Positions 18,483-27,666 of a stretch of 64,000 nt of DNA are shown here, in pieces. The position numbers were made by a program, and so were the translations under genes. Source of the stretch: an uncultured Acidobacteriia bacterium. Lineage in GTDB: Bacteria; Acidobacteriota; Terriglobia; Bryobacterales; Bryobacteraceae. The notes beneath the pieces were generated by a model. The model ran no database searches and was not told the origin of the DNA. It was given only the letters and a program-made list of their open reading frames with translations. Numbering within the stretch: the first letter of the stretch is position 1; each line of letters opens with the position of its first letter. The stretch covers positions 26,683 to 90,682 of the forward strand of contig CAITIX010000068.1 in the NCBI GenBank assembly GCA_903892565.1, in the 5' to 3' direction.

Positions 18483-19652
18483 CTAAGCCGACTTTGCCGC
18501 GGACGGACTGACTCCCGTCGCTTTATCCACGAATGCGCGCAAGGAGCGTTCCAGGTCTCCCGCTTCGGCACCGTTTGCTGCAACCGGCCGTCCTCGATTC
18601 ACGGCCACCATCGCCGACGCCGACGGGGGGATGCCATAGAATACCTTCTGGTTGAGCGTCTGCTGAATCTGCTCCAGCGTGGCGAGATTGGGGCCTGGTT
18701 TCTTCTGATACTGATTTACGACGATCTTGAGCTGATCCTGATTGAATCCCAGCCGCATCAGCGCGGTGATGTAACGCTGCGCGTTGCGGATTGCCGGGAA
18801 CTGCTGGTTGGTGACCAGAAAAATCGTTGCCGAACTTTGCAGCGCCGCCAGCACAACCTCATCCGAAAGCCATCGGCCCGCGTCGACGACGATCGACTGG
18901 TAATGCTCCACCAGGAAATTGGCGAACTCGCGGAACATCGGCTCATTGAAAAGAAAGCGCTGATCCATCTGTTCGGGCGGGCTTACCAGCAGGAACCCGA
19001 GCGGATCTCGAGGAACCAGACCTTCAAACAACGCCTGATCCATGCGCGCGAGATTTTCCCCCACTTCCTGCAGGCTGTGCTGGGGCGATACACCGAGTTG
19101 CATGGCGCAGTCGTTCGCCGTCACATCCAGGTCCACCAAAACCGTCTGCTGGCGCGGTGCCAGGACGCTGGCGAAATTTACGGCGAGCGTGGTGGTCCCG
19201 ACGCCGCCCTTGACGCCCAGGAAACTATAGAATTTGCCGAGCCGGCTGCTGCCCGAAGACACGCGCCGTGGCGCCCGCTCCAGGCGCGCCATCACATCGC
19301 GAAAGTCCGCGCGCCGCAACGGCTGGATGAGAAAATCGTTGCTACCGGCGCGCAAGCTCGCAAGCACGGTCTCCCCGTCGGCGTGATAGTTGGATGCGAT
19401 CACGTAAAGATCGGGCGCGGCCTGCTTTACTTTTTCGAGCGCCTTCAGCGAACTCTCGGGATCTGTGACCAGATCCACAATGAGCGCCGCTTCGGGATTC
19501 CGCTCCAGGTCCTGCAAGACTCGGATGTACAGGTTCGAAGAGACCTCCGGATACTCGGAGATTACCTTGGCATTTCCAATGCTGACGATGCTATCGCGAA
19601 TGCTTTCGCGAAAATGTTCGTCCCGGGACGCCACTAAAAGGGAGATTGGCAT
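18483..19652 (-). CDS. tadZ: Pilus localisation protein TadZ/CpaE, MinD/ParA-like ATPase
   Basis: The 389-residue protein combines an N-terminal atypical receiver-like domain (about 1-125) with a MinD/ParA-type ATPase. The deviant Walker A motif GVKGGVGTTTLAVNFAS is at about residues 145-161 and VDLDVTANDCAMQLGV follows. TadZ/CpaE proteins position the Tad machine at the cell pole. The gene stands between tadE and tadA in the operon, the usual place for cpaE. Confidence 0.9.
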   Translation of the reverse strand: MPISLLVASRDEHFRESIRDSIVSIGNAKVISEYPEVSSNLYIRVLQDLERNPEAALIVDLVTDPESSLKALEKVKQAAPDLYVIASNYHADGETVLASLRAGSNDFLIQPLRRADFRDVMARLERAPRRVSSGSSRLGKFYSFLGVKGGVGTTTLAVNFASVLAPRQQTVLVDLDVTANDCAMQLGVSPQHSLQEVGENLARMDQALFEGLVPRDPLGFLLVSPPEQMDQRFLFNEPMFREFANFLVEHYQSIVVDAGRWLSDEVVLAALQSSATIFLVTNQQFPAIRNAQRYITALMRLGFNQDQLKIVVNQYQKKPGPNLATLEQIQQTLNQKVFYGIPPSASAMVAVNRGRPVAANGAEAGDLERSLRAFVDKATGVSPSAAKSA

Positions 19653-19667
19653 AGTTTGTCTTTCGCG

Positions 19668-20207
19668 CTACGGCAGGCAAGCCCCCTGCTCCGGATCACA
19701 ACCGGCGCTTTCCATCGGCGACGAGGTTTGAAAATCGGGAATCGTAACCGGCGGCAGCCCTAGATACTGAACGAAGTTGCTGAACTGGTAACCAGCCACC
19801 TGAACCGTTACTGTATCGGGAATGCAGCTGGTGCTGCAATCACTGTCGCACTGGAACGCAGCAAGTTGGCCCGTGTTTGGGTCCTTGGCTGCGTAAGTCA
19901 CGTTCAGCTGCACCTGGCCGCTCTGGAATTGGTTTTGGTTCACCATGGGCGGAACGTTGTTGCGCATGTAGTGGACGACGTTGTCCGCGGAACTCTCCCA
20001 GCAATGGGTAGCGGCGTACGCCGCGCCCTGGCGCGTGAAATCGTTCACACTGTGCCACACCCACAGGAGCTGCGAAATGTAGATGATCCCGAACGTCAAA
20101 GGCAACACCACGCCCGCATAGCTGAGCGCGAACTCCACCGTGGATTGTCCGGACTGTTTTGCTCTTCGCGCCCAGTGCCCGGCGCCGAAGCCGTTACGTT
20201 CCGCCAT
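19668..20207 (-). CDS. tadE: TadE-like minor pseudopilin 1
   Basis: This 179-residue protein has the TadE motif SGQSTVEFALSYAG at about residues 19-32, followed by one membrane helix and a periplasmic domain with five cysteines. The glycine before QSTVE is the expected cleavage point for TadV. It overlaps the preceding pseudopilin gene by 14 bp. TadE proteins are needed for pilus assembly or surface attachment. Confidence 0.85.
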   Translation of the reverse strand: MAERNGFGAGHWARRAKQSGQSTVEFALSYAGVVLPLTFGIIYISQLLWVWHSVNDFTRQGAAYAATHCWESSADNVVHYMRNNVPPMVNQNQFQSGQVQLNVTYAAKDPNTGQLAAFQCDSDCSTSCIPDTVTVQVAGYQFSNFVQYLGLPPVTIPDFQTSSPMESAGCDPEQGACLP

Positions 20208-20733
20208 ACGGCACCCTCACACCGGGACGAAGCTGGAATGGATCTACGGCGAATCCCCAAAACAACGGGTGCACCTGATAGCCGTTCAGCGAGACGACGA
20301 TGAAATCGGGGGGCAAGCCGCCCTGGCTGGTATCGCAGCCGGTGGCCGAACAGTCGCACACGTTCAGCTGCCCTGTGGTTGGATCGTACTGCTCCGCGCG
20401 CACCTGAAACATACTGGGCGTGAGGCCCGGAACGATTGGATTCTCCGAGGAATCGCTGGTTCCGGTCAGCGCGTAGTTGATGGACGATTGCATGGTGGGA
20501 TCCTGACCATCGCAAAAATTGACGCCCTGCTGTGTCCCCACATAGCGAGCCATGTTCAGCACGACTTTCTGCAGCATGTAGTAGGTGTAAATCACTCGCC
20601 CGAGCTCGACCGTGCCGATCAGCAGCGCCAGAATGACGGGAACGAGCAGAGCGGCCTCCAGCAGCGCGCCTCCCCGACGGCGGCTAGTTTGAGGGCGGTT
20701 CACGCGATGGTGGTTCAAGCGAAGGCAGTTCAT
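20194..20733 (-). CDS. TadE-like minor pseudopilin 2
   Basis: The 179-residue protein begins with a basic region, then RRGGALLEAALLVPVILALL, a TadE-type leader and helix (RGGA-x-x-E pattern). A periplasmic domain with several cysteines (CDGQD, CDCSATGC) follows. It is coupled to tadG by a 4-bp overlap and to the next tadE by 14 bp. Its equal length to the neighbour suggests an old duplication, though the periplasmic parts have diverged strongly. Confidence 0.82.
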   Translation of the reverse strand: MNCLRLNHHRVNRPQTSRRRGGALLEAALLVPVILALLIGTVELGRVIYTYYMLQKVVLNMARYVGTQQGVNFCDGQDPTMQSSINYALTGTSDSSENPIVPGLTPSMFQVRAEQYDPTTGQLNVCDCSATGCDTSQGGLPPDFIVVSLNGYQVHPLFWGFAVDPFQLRPGVRVPYGGT

Positions 20734-22022
20734 TGATGCAGAACCACCTTTCCGGGGCCGGCCGACAGCGAGCAGCTCTGGAAGTTGCCCTGCTTGATCG
20801 GGGCCACGGTCCCGATGTACATGGCGATGAAACGTCCGAAGGGATCGGTAACAGCGGACGCCGACACCAGGAACTGGCGGAACCCGAGCACATTCATGCT
20901 GCCCGCCGCACTTAGCGTATCGACGATCGGAATTGTAATGATGCGGCGGCCATTGCCGGTGTAGTCCGTGTAGGCGGTGTACGCGTTTGTGTCAGGGTCG
21001 GGAGAATAAACGGGCCAGAGGGTGTCCACACCTGGGATGCTCTCACAGGACGTCGGCGTTACTGGGTCCAGCCGCGTATCCAGCCCGCACAGGGCATTGG
21101 TGACAGTGGGTGCCAGCCGACGCGCGCTGCAGGGATTCACCACGGCACTAGCCCAGAGCACCTCTGGCTGGTTCACAGTAAAGCAGGAAATCGCCCCATT
21201 GGTATTCCCGGGCAAGCCGCCAGCCAGGTCGCGAAAGACTTGCGACGCTTCGTCCGGGTAAACCGTCGCATTCGGGTCAAGGCGATTCAGGAGCAAATAA
21301 TTGAGCTGCTGAGTGGCGCCTGTTAGAACCGTGGGGCCCGGCAGCCCGGTGCATAGATACGTGAACGAATACAGCCGATCCAAGATAAAGCCAAAGTCCG
21401 TGGTGTCGTTCTGATCGAACGCAGCCACCGCGAACGGCTCGATGCCGCATCCCACGCACAACGGCGGACTGATCCCCGCAACAGCTGTGCCCAGAACGGT
21501 TACGTTGCGATCCGTGACGGTGGGCAGAAGGGACCAGAACAACAAGGGGACTTGGGCGCTGACCGTGGCCCTGACATATTTCGCTTGCGCTCCGGAGGCC
21601 CCGCCCGCTGTATTTGTCCCGCTGGCAATCGCATCGGCCGCGGTGCCGTAGTAGGCCGGATCAGACACCGTACTGATGAGGTTGCCGTTTGTCTGACCGA
21701 TCGGCAATCCATGAAAATAATACTTGTTGCCCAGGCCGCTGACGTTTTCGACGGTGGCTTGCGCAGCCGCTGTGGCGGCTCCGGTCGCGGTATCGGTACC
21801 GATCAATTGGCTGGCTGCCGCGAGTGCCATGGAGTCCGCCGCAGCCTTGAGTTCGCCCTTGACCGAGTAGAGGATCCCAAGGTCGATCGCAAATCCCAAA
21901 AACGCAAACACTACCGGGACCAGAACTACGACAAGCTGAATCGCCGTCACGCCGCGCTTGCGCGAGGTGCGCACTGGGTCGCCACGGCTTGCCGAGCTAT
22001 TAGTTCGGAACCTGATATCCAT
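20730..22022 (-). CDS. tadG: TadG-like pilus-associated protein
   Basis: The 430-residue protein has a basic N-terminus, then RGVTAIQLVVVLVPVVFAFLG with a pseudopilin-type helix, followed by DLGILYSVKGELKAAADSMALAAASQL, a pattern typical of the TadG/TadE_2 Flp-associated domain (split here from the rest). The remaining periplasmic region carries several cysteines (PPLCVGCGIEP, CSARRLAP, CGLDTR, CESIPG). Its start overlaps the secretin gene end by 23 bp. It is probably an adhesion or anchoring subunit of the pilus. Confidence 0.82.
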   Translation of the reverse strand: MDIRFRTNSSASRGDPVRTSRKRGVTAIQLVVVLVPVVFAFLGFAIDLGILYSVKGELKAAADSMALAAASQLIGTDTATGAATAAAQATVENVSGLGNKYYFHGLPIGQTNGNLISTVSDPAYYGTAADAIASGTNTAGGASGAQAKYVRATVSAQVPLLFWSLLPTVTDRNVTVLGTAVAGISPPLCVGCGIEPFAVAAFDQNDTTDFGFILDRLYSFTYLCTGLPGPTVLTGATQQLNYLLLNRLDPNATVYPDEASQVFRDLAGGLPGNTNGAISCFTVNQPEVLWASAVVNPCSARRLAPTVTNALCGLDTRLDPVTPTSCESIPGVDTLWPVYSPDPDTNAYTAYTDYTGNGRRIITIPIVDTLSAAGSMNVLGFRQFLVSASAVTDPFGRFIAMYIGTVAPIKQGNFQSCSLSAGPGKVVLHQ

Positions 22023-23433
22023 GTGGACCTACGAACTCTGGCTGCGCGTCCTTCTGGGTGCTGTTCTTCTGGTTGCTAATCTTCTTGCCGTCTTTACCCT
22101 TTCCTTGCGCCTGGTTGTTCGTCACTGGGGGCAGAAAGGGCTGAACCGTCTCGGGAAGCTTGGGTTGCTCGCCCGGCGCAAGCGCCTTTACGAAACGCGG
22201 CGTGATCACCACAAGCAACTCGTCCGTGGACTTCTGGTTGCTGCGGCTGCGAAACAAGTTGCCGAGGATCGGAATATTTCCCAGCGCCGGAACCTTGCTC
22301 AGCACCTGCGTGACGCGATTATCGATTAAACCGGCGATGGCAAAACTTTCGCCGTCCTTGAGTACGATTTCCGTCTCGGCGACGCGCGAGGAGATGGCCG
22401 GAATCAGGAAGCCGTTCAGCGTCACGGCGTTGGAATAATCGATATTGCTCACCTCCGGCTTCACCTTCAGATGGATCGCGCCAGTCGCAGTAACGGTAGG
22501 CGTGAAACTGAGTTGCACGCCGAACTTTCGGAACTGCACGGTGACCACGGGCGCGATGCCGCCGGTGGTGGGCGTAGACGTGATAGTCGGAAACGGGAAC
22601 TCGCCGCCTGCCAGGAAACTCGCCTCTGATCCCTCCGTGACGATCAGATTCGGCTCGGCCAAAACCTGCAGAATATTCTGCTGTTGCAACATCTGAATTG
22701 TCGCTCCAATATTCAGATCAGGCCGAAACAGGAAGAGATTCAGCAGATTGGAGAGATTGAGATTCGTGGTAGATAATTGATTGTTTTGGAATTGCAGCTG
22801 CGAGAACTCAGGCTGCGTAAACTGTTGGGTGGAAGTGCCGCCCAACAACGTTGGATTCCGGCTGAAGAGATTAAACCCGAGCTGCGCCAAAGCCGTGCGA
22901 TTTACATCGGCGAACTTAACTTGGAGCAGAATCTGCCTGGGGTCGGGCAACGCGATCAGGTTCACGACTTTTTTGGTATGCGTGGACGCGATCGCCTCCG
23001 CGCGTTTCGACTGCTCGGCGTTGGCTGTTCCCGTCAGCACCATCGTTTCGGCGTTGCCGTTGAACTGGATCGCCGACCCTGCCATCCCGGCTTGCAGCTC
23101 TTGCCCGAACGTGATGCGCAGGCTGTCGAGTTCAGTGGTGTCGGTTAGGACGCTAATTTCGTAACGATGGAGGCCGTCAGGCCCCCAGACCACCAGCGTG
23201 GTGTGGCCGGCGGACTTGCCGCTGACCATGACATCGCGGGGCGAAACCACAACCGCATCGGCGATTTTGGGCTCGGCTATCGCGACTCTGCCGATATCCT
23301 GTGCGAAGTGTAAGACTTCTCCCTTGCCCGTCAGCAACGACAGCGCGCGCGCCTCCAGCCCTTCGGGCACCTGAGCGTGCACGAAAGCGGAGGAAATCAA
23401 TACTAGGGCCAGCAGCGGACCACGAGTCCTCAT
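22000..23433 (-). CDS. cpaC: Tad pilus outer-membrane secretin CpaC/RcpA
   Basis: The 477-residue secretin has a signal peptide (FVHAQ), an N-terminal pilus-specific domain with VVVSPRDVMVSGKSAGHTTL, a BON-like domain with NAEQSKRAEAIASTHTKKV, and a secretin core from about 225, including VLAEPNLIVTEGSEASFLAGG. The conserved end VPALGNIPILGNLFRSRS, followed by DELLVVITPRFV, is diagnostic. The C-terminus after 430 is Gln/Asn/Lys-rich and probably disordered. It forms the exit pore for the pilus. Confidence 0.94.
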   Translation of the reverse strand: MRTRGPLLALVLISSAFVHAQVPEGLEARALSLLTGKGEVLHFAQDIGRVAIAEPKIADAVVVSPRDVMVSGKSAGHTTLVVWGPDGLHRYEISVLTDTTELDSLRITFGQELQAGMAGSAIQFNGNAETMVLTGTANAEQSKRAEAIASTHTKKVVNLIALPDPRQILLQVKFADVNRTALAQLGFNLFSRNPTLLGGTSTQQFTQPEFSQLQFQNNQLSTTNLNLSNLLNLFLFRPDLNIGATIQMLQQQNILQVLAEPNLIVTEGSEASFLAGGEFPFPTITSTPTTGGIAPVVTVQFRKFGVQLSFTPTVTATGAIHLKVKPEVSNIDYSNAVTLNGFLIPAISSRVAETEIVLKDGESFAIAGLIDNRVTQVLSKVPALGNIPILGNLFRSRSNQKSTDELLVVITPRFVKALAPGEQPKLPETVQPFLPPVTNNQAQGKGKDGKKISNQKNSTQKDAQPEFVGPHGYQVPN

Positions 23434-24329
23434 TGGAAAATTTCCTGTACATGCTTGTCGCCGCGAAACACGTCGATGACGTTGTGTGGTTTCGGCGGCT
23501 CTTTTTTCGGCGGCTCTTTTTTCGGCGGCTCTTGTCTTTCGACGGGAGGCTCGACTCTCACGGTGCGCAGGGCAGACTCCTTGGGCCGGGTTGCGCCGAC
23601 GTAGAGAGACTCGCCCGTGGTCGGGCGATTATCGGCGAGGGCATTGTGGTCGAGCGGGTTGCGCAGAGTGAGGCTGATCTTGCCCTGATTTTTGGCGAGC
23701 TCCAGCTTGCGGGCCTCTTCCGGACTCACCAGGAGCGTCGCGACCGTGGCGGCGGGCGTCGGAGGTCTCGCCGCAGTCTGGTTTGCCGCCGCAGCCGTGG
23801 CGGCCGCCGAACTCGGGGCCTCCGTGGTTCGGCCGATTGCCAGCACTTCTACGTTCTCCAGGATTGTCGTCGTAACGGCTTCCGCCATCGAACCGGTCTT
23901 GCTGAACAACACGTCCACATGGGCGCGCGGCTGAATCAGGCCGGACACACCGCTGCTATCGTTGATCGGCACGGATATGGCGCGCTTGCCGAGCTCGATC
24001 GTCGCCGCCAGTCCCGACGCGCCGGTCGTCGTGGCAATTTTGGTGGACGTGATGGCCTCATTGGCGCTGACCGGGAACAGCAGCGGCCGATCGAGCGCCT
24101 GCTTTTCATCCAGGATGGCCGTCTTCGGGACATCCTTTTCCGCATAGCGCACGGTCTTTAGATCGCTTTTCTCCAGCCGCGTTCCCGCTGGCATGTCGCG
24201 TGCCGCCGCCTGAATGGCCACGGTTTTCGCAACCTGGGGCGTTTTGGTGGACTTGTAAAGAACCCAGGTCAGCACGGCCGCCGAAAGCCAGGCCGCACCG
24301 AAAATCAGCAAAGCCTTTTGACGATCCAT
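23430..24329 (-). CDS. cpaB: Tad pilus assembly protein CpaB/RcpC
   Basis: The 299-residue protein has an N-terminal membrane helix, a SAF domain with ARDMPAGTRLEKSDLKTVRY near 43-62, and the CpaB signature AISVPINDSSGVSGLIQPRAHVDVLF in two parts near 123-148. It is thought to sit with the secretin and bind peptidoglycan. Near the C-terminus the motif EPPKK is repeated, encoded by three 15-bp units at 23491-23535. It overlaps the secretin start by 4 bp. Confidence 0.9.
   Translation of the reverse strand: MDRQKALLIFGAAWLSAAVLTWVLYKSTKTPQVAKTVAIQAAARDMPAGTRLEKSDLKTVRYAEKDVPKTAILDEKQALDRPLLFPVSANEAITSTKIATTTGASGLAATIELGKRAISVPINDSSGVSGLIQPRAHVDVLFSKTGSMAEAVTTTILENVEVLAIGRTTEAPSSAAATAAAANQTAARPPTPAATVATLLVSPEEARKLELAKNQGKISLTLRNPLDHNALADNRPTTGESLYVGATRPKESALRTVRVEPPVERQEPPKKEPPKKEPPKPHNVIDVFRGDKHVQEIFQ
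23491..23535. repeat. 15-bp tandem repeat inside cpaB
   Basis: TTCGGCGGCTCTTTT occurs at 23491-23505 and 23506-23520, and a third copy with one change ends at 23535. It encodes the Pro/Lys-rich repeat EPPKK of CpaB and keeps frame, so copy-number change would alter only linker length. Confidence 0.8.
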
Positions 24330-25931
24330 TTAGCGCGCCTCCAGGAGCGTTGCCACATGATCTTTGTAGAGCGGGACCCATCCCGCCTGCTCCAGGCTGG
24401 CCTTCAGCGCGGATTCGTCCGGCAACAGAGCGTGCGTAAAACCAAAACTGCGAACGATCTCCTGCCAGCCAGGACGGGCGTTCACCAGCACCAGATATTG
24501 CTTCATGAAGTCCGCGCCATAGAAATCGCTGCGGCCGTCGAAGTAAACCTTGCGGGCGCCATTGAAACGATAAATCATGTAGCCGCCATAGCTATCCGAG
24601 GCCAGTAATCGTGCGGCCGAGGGAAGTTTCTCCACCGCCGCTGCGGCATCCACAGGAAAGTTGTTTTTGGAAAATCCAATGTGACTTGAGAACACCGGCG
24701 CCCCCAGCAACAGCAGGCAAGCCACAGCCACCACCGCAAGGAACCCAGCACCGGGCAACCGCGCGTCAATCACGCGGATACGGGAAGAATAACTAAGTGC
24801 GTTATCCAGCATTTGCCGCACAGGTTGGCGCAATCCTCGCGCAGCGCGCAACGCGTCTGTCATCGCCCCATTCGCCAGCGGGAGAATCGCCAGCGCCACC
24901 AGCGGAAGCACTCGAGCGGAACGCAGGCCTCCCCATAGGAACACGACAGCCAGCAGGAAATGAGAGAGTCTTCCGCGCCCGAGGGCGAGAAAACCGCCGA
25001 GCGCGGCTACGGCCATGGTCAGCGCGATCTGCGTGGCATCCTTGTCGTGGAAGTTGAACGATTGGAACTCGGCGACATGCGAGGTCAAGTCATCATTCAG
25101 CAAGTACGAAATCACGTGCGCGTGCAATCGCCAACCGTAGGGATTGAGGAAGCTGCCCACGGCGGCCGCGAGCCCGGCGCAAAGAAACCACCGAGCCTTT
25201 GCTCTCTCCATCCGCGATTCCAGCGGCCAGAGGAGCGGCCTGACGAAGTGTGATATCGCGTAGACGCCGGCGATCGCAGGAGCCAACAGAAAACTGGCGT
25301 GCAGGTTCGCCCACACAGCCGTCACCGCGGAGATTCCCAAAAACTGCGCCCAGCCGAATCGAGCGGGCGCCGATTTTGATCTCGCCTCATCTAATCCGGC
25401 ATGCGCCTCGGCATAGAGCAGCGCACCCAAGAGAAACAGCCAGCTGAAGACGTGCGGCCGGGCCAGCCAGTGGAGGCTGGTGGTGGTGATCATCAACGGC
25501 GCAAGCAGCGCAGTGAGGAAAAAATCTCCGCCGGAAGCGAAGTTGAGGCGACACCACATCCAGGAACAGGCCGCGAGCGCGACGGCAACTAACGCAGCGA
25601 GTCCGCGAAGGCCGTCCACCCGATGCACCAAGCCCATCAGCACGCCTGATCCCCACTCCCACAGAAACCAAGGCTCGCCGGCTTTGGAGAACGAATAAGG
25701 ATCGGTCGCGGGAAGCGTACGGTGCGCGAGAATCCACTCGCCGCTCCGGATGTGCCAGCCCGTGTCCGAATCTCGAAACAACTGCGCCCCTCCTCCAAAA
25801 ATAAAAAGACAATATACCAACGTCGCCGCTGACAGCATCGCCGCCAGATCCGGCAGGACGAGCCGAGCGAAGGCAGATGGCACCCGCGACGACTGATCCG
25901 GACGAAGGGGGTTACAATCCGCCGGCGCCAA
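24330..25931 (-). CDS. Polytopic membrane protein, GT-C glycosyltransferase-like, in the tad operon
   Basis: The protein has up to 533 residues and about ten hydrophobic helices, followed by a roughly 130-residue soluble C-terminal part. The first loop contains RDSDTGWHIRSGEWIL and TDPYSFSKAGEPWFLWEWG, a pattern found in GT-C fold glycosyltransferases that use polyprenyl-linked sugars, with an acidic Asp-Thr pair. The exact family is not recognised. It sits between flp and cpaB with an overlap at the flp end, so a role in glycosylating pilin or pseudopilins is possible but inferred. The start is uncertain: a TTG at 25931 opens the frame, and a GTG at 25883 is an alternative. Confidence 0.6.
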   Translation of the reverse strand: MAPADCNPLRPDQSSRVPSAFARLVLPDLAAMLSAATLVYCLFIFGGGAQLFRDSDTGWHIRSGEWILAHRTLPATDPYSFSKAGEPWFLWEWGSGVLMGLVHRVDGLRGLAALVAVALAACSWMWCRLNFASGGDFFLTALLAPLMITTTSLHWLARPHVFSWLFLLGALLYAEAHAGLDEARSKSAPARFGWAQFLGISAVTAVWANLHASFLLAPAIAGVYAISHFVRPLLWPLESRMERAKARWFLCAGLAAAVGSFLNPYGWRLHAHVISYLLNDDLTSHVAEFQSFNFHDKDATQIALTMAVAALGGFLALGRGRLSHFLLAVVFLWGGLRSARVLPLVALAILPLANGAMTDALRAARGLRQPVRQMLDNALSYSSRIRVIDARLPGAGFLAVVAVACLLLLGAPVFSSHIGFSKNNFPVDAAAAVEKLPSAARLLASDSYGGYMIYRFNGARKVYFDGRSDFYGADFMKQYLVLVNARPGWQEIVRSFGFTHALLPDESALKASLEQAGWVPLYKDHVATLLEAR

Positions 25932-26109
25932 TGCCAGCCAAACCTTGCGTGATGCTCGAATACAAGCTCACGATGGCCACAGACAGCTGGTTCACCGTGG
26001 CGATCAGAGCGAGGCCCACGGCAGCGACGATGAGCGCGTATTCCACCAGGTCCTGGCCCTGTTCCTCTCTAATAAACCGAACAATGAACCGAACCATGAA
26101 GTCTCTCAT
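25912..26109 (-). CDS. flp: Flp/Fap-type major pilin
   Basis: The 65-residue prepilin has a short leader, then EEQGQDLVEYALIVAAVGLAL at residues 15-35. Cleavage is expected after the glycine, with Glu at position +5 and Tyr at +6 as in all Flp pilins. The mature product would be about 47 residues: a hydrophobic helix and a Gly-rich end. TadV at 14324-14869 is the matching peptidase. It is flanked by tadD and the GT-C-like gene. Confidence 0.93.
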   Translation of the reverse strand: MRDFMVRFIVRFIREEQGQDLVEYALIVAAVGLALIATVNQLSVAIVSLYSSITQGLAGIGAGGL

Positions 26110-26121
26110 CAGTTTCCCTTT

Positions 26122-27285
26122 CTAATCCTTCCCTGCAGCGGCAGCGTTTGTTTGTCCCGCAGTATTCGTTTGTCCCGAACCGGTTACTGGTCCCGGACCG
26201 GGCACGGCCGGCTTTGGCGCAGGTATGCCTGCGATTAACCTAGTCCATGACGCGGCCCGTTTCCAAAAGTTTACAGGCGGAGAAGCCACCGGAATGGTAA
26301 TAGGACGCCCATCCTCGTCCGCCACCATTCTTAAATTAGAGATCGCGGCCGGAAAATCGGGGCGAATGCGGAGGGCGGCTTCCAGTTCCACTCTCGCCTC
26401 GGGGTAGCGCTTCTGCCCGATCAGCACCGCCGCCAGATTATTGTGGGCAATGGCGGGACTGGAGGAGCGTTGCAGCTCCAACAAAGCCTCCTTGGAGGCG
26501 GGCGGCGATTGGGAGGCAAGCGCCGTAGCGAGATTGTTATGCGCAATCTCCGAGCGCGGATCAATTTCGACGGCGCGGCGGAACTCGGCGGCGGCTTCGT
26601 CGGCGCGCCCCTGGGTCAACAAGTTGTAGCCCAAATTATTGTGCAGGGAGCCGTTCTTCGGTTCGAGCGCGAGTGCGGCGCGGTGAGACGCCTCGGCTTG
26701 CGCCGCGTGGCCGGCCCGGTCTTCCAGAATCCCCCGCAAGGACAGCAATTCCCAGCTTCCGCGCGGCTGACTCTTCAAGGATTCCGCAACGGCCTTCAGA
26801 GCCTCGTCGCTTTCACCCATCCCATCCAGTGTCTTAGCGAGCCCCAGTGCCGCGGCCACGGAATCCGGGAAACGCGCTGCCGCCATACGATAATGTTCGA
26901 TCGCCAGGTCTGGCAGTCCCCGGCTGGAATAGAGCCGCGCCAGACGGATCCGGGCATCCAGATCGTCGGCATTGGTGGCGAGACGCTGCCTTAACCCGCG
27001 GGCTTCCATATCGCCTTCACCGGCGTCGATCGCATTTTGGATTTGCCGCTGCATCACCGCGGACACCGGAGTCAGCGCCGTGGCGCGAGCCCGATTGGCC
27101 CCTGCGATGGCTTGGGCCTGCTTGGCCGTTCGAGTCCGACTATTGTGTGGCAAATTCTGCGCTTGCCCGGGCACGGTGCTTTGCACCACTTGCACCTGAT
27201 GCACACAGGAGACAGACGCCACCGCGCCCGCCAACACCAGCCCCAAGCGTGTGCGCGATTCAAGGAAGACCGTTGCCCTACCCAT
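26122..27285 (-). CDS. tadD: Tetratricopeptide protein TadD-like
   Basis: The protein carries an N-terminal signal (LGLVLAGAVASVSC, possibly a lipoprotein box, though the residues before the cysteine are not ideal). About six TPR units span roughly residues 95-330, visible as repeats of GLPDLAIEHYRMAAARFPDS, HAAQAEASHRAALALEPKN and RADEAAAEFRRAVEIDPRS. A C-terminal Pro/Gly/Thr-rich tail follows. I chose the ATG at 27285 since it gives a normal signal peptide; a start at 27345 adds 20 basic residues. TadD is a pilotin-like factor for the Tad secretin. It is the first gene of the leftward operon. Confidence 0.8.
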   Translation of the reverse strand: MGRATVFLESRTRLGLVLAGAVASVSCVHQVQVVQSTVPGQAQNLPHNSRTRTAKQAQAIAGANRARATALTPVSAVMQRQIQNAIDAGEGDMEARGLRQRLATNADDLDARIRLARLYSSRGLPDLAIEHYRMAAARFPDSVAAALGLAKTLDGMGESDEALKAVAESLKSQPRGSWELLSLRGILEDRAGHAAQAEASHRAALALEPKNGSLHNNLGYNLLTQGRADEAAAEFRRAVEIDPRSEIAHNNLATALASQSPPASKEALLELQRSSSPAIAHNNLAAVLIGQKRYPEARVELEAALRIRPDFPAAISNLRMVADEDGRPITIPVASPPVNFWKRAASWTRLIAGIPAPKPAVPGPGPVTGSGQTNTAGQTNAAAAGKD

Positions 27286-27632
27286 GGTTCTACTCAAGCT
27301 CCGGAGCGGCTTGGTTTTCGGGCGCACAGCATAGGTTCGGCGCATCCATTTGGGCAGACATAAGAAAGATCGTGATCGCTTCGTCCTTGGACGATAACAT
27401 GTCCAAGCAGGTTACACCAAATTCCGAGCCAACGTCAAAACGTAATCTCGTGAAACACAATCCTGCTCAGCGCCGCGAAATAACAATACGCTGCCAAGCA
27501 GCGGATTCGATGTAAAATGAACTTCCTGCCAAGGATGAATGTAGAAGGGCGAGTACACCAAATGGTTTTGCGCGCGTCAAAAAAAGCTAAGGACCATGAC
27601 TCTGGCCCAATCTGGTTACCCCGCATGACGCC

Positions 27633-27638
27633 TATAAT
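27633..27638 (+). promoter_or_regulatory. Possible -10 box of the first beta-propeller gene
   Basis: A perfect TATAAT lies 29 bases before the chosen ATG at 27667, and AAGGAG (27646-27651) lies between them. The expected transcription start at about 27645 excludes the in-frame upstream starts. No good -35 hexamer is seen at 16-18 bases, so an activator may be needed. Confidence 0.4.
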
Positions 27639-27666
27639 GTCCCAGAAGGAGTTTTGTGGCAATTCT

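Noticed and set aside
23491..23535. CRISPR-like short repeats
   Set aside because: They are in-frame coding repeats without spacers. No CRISPR array was seen in the window.
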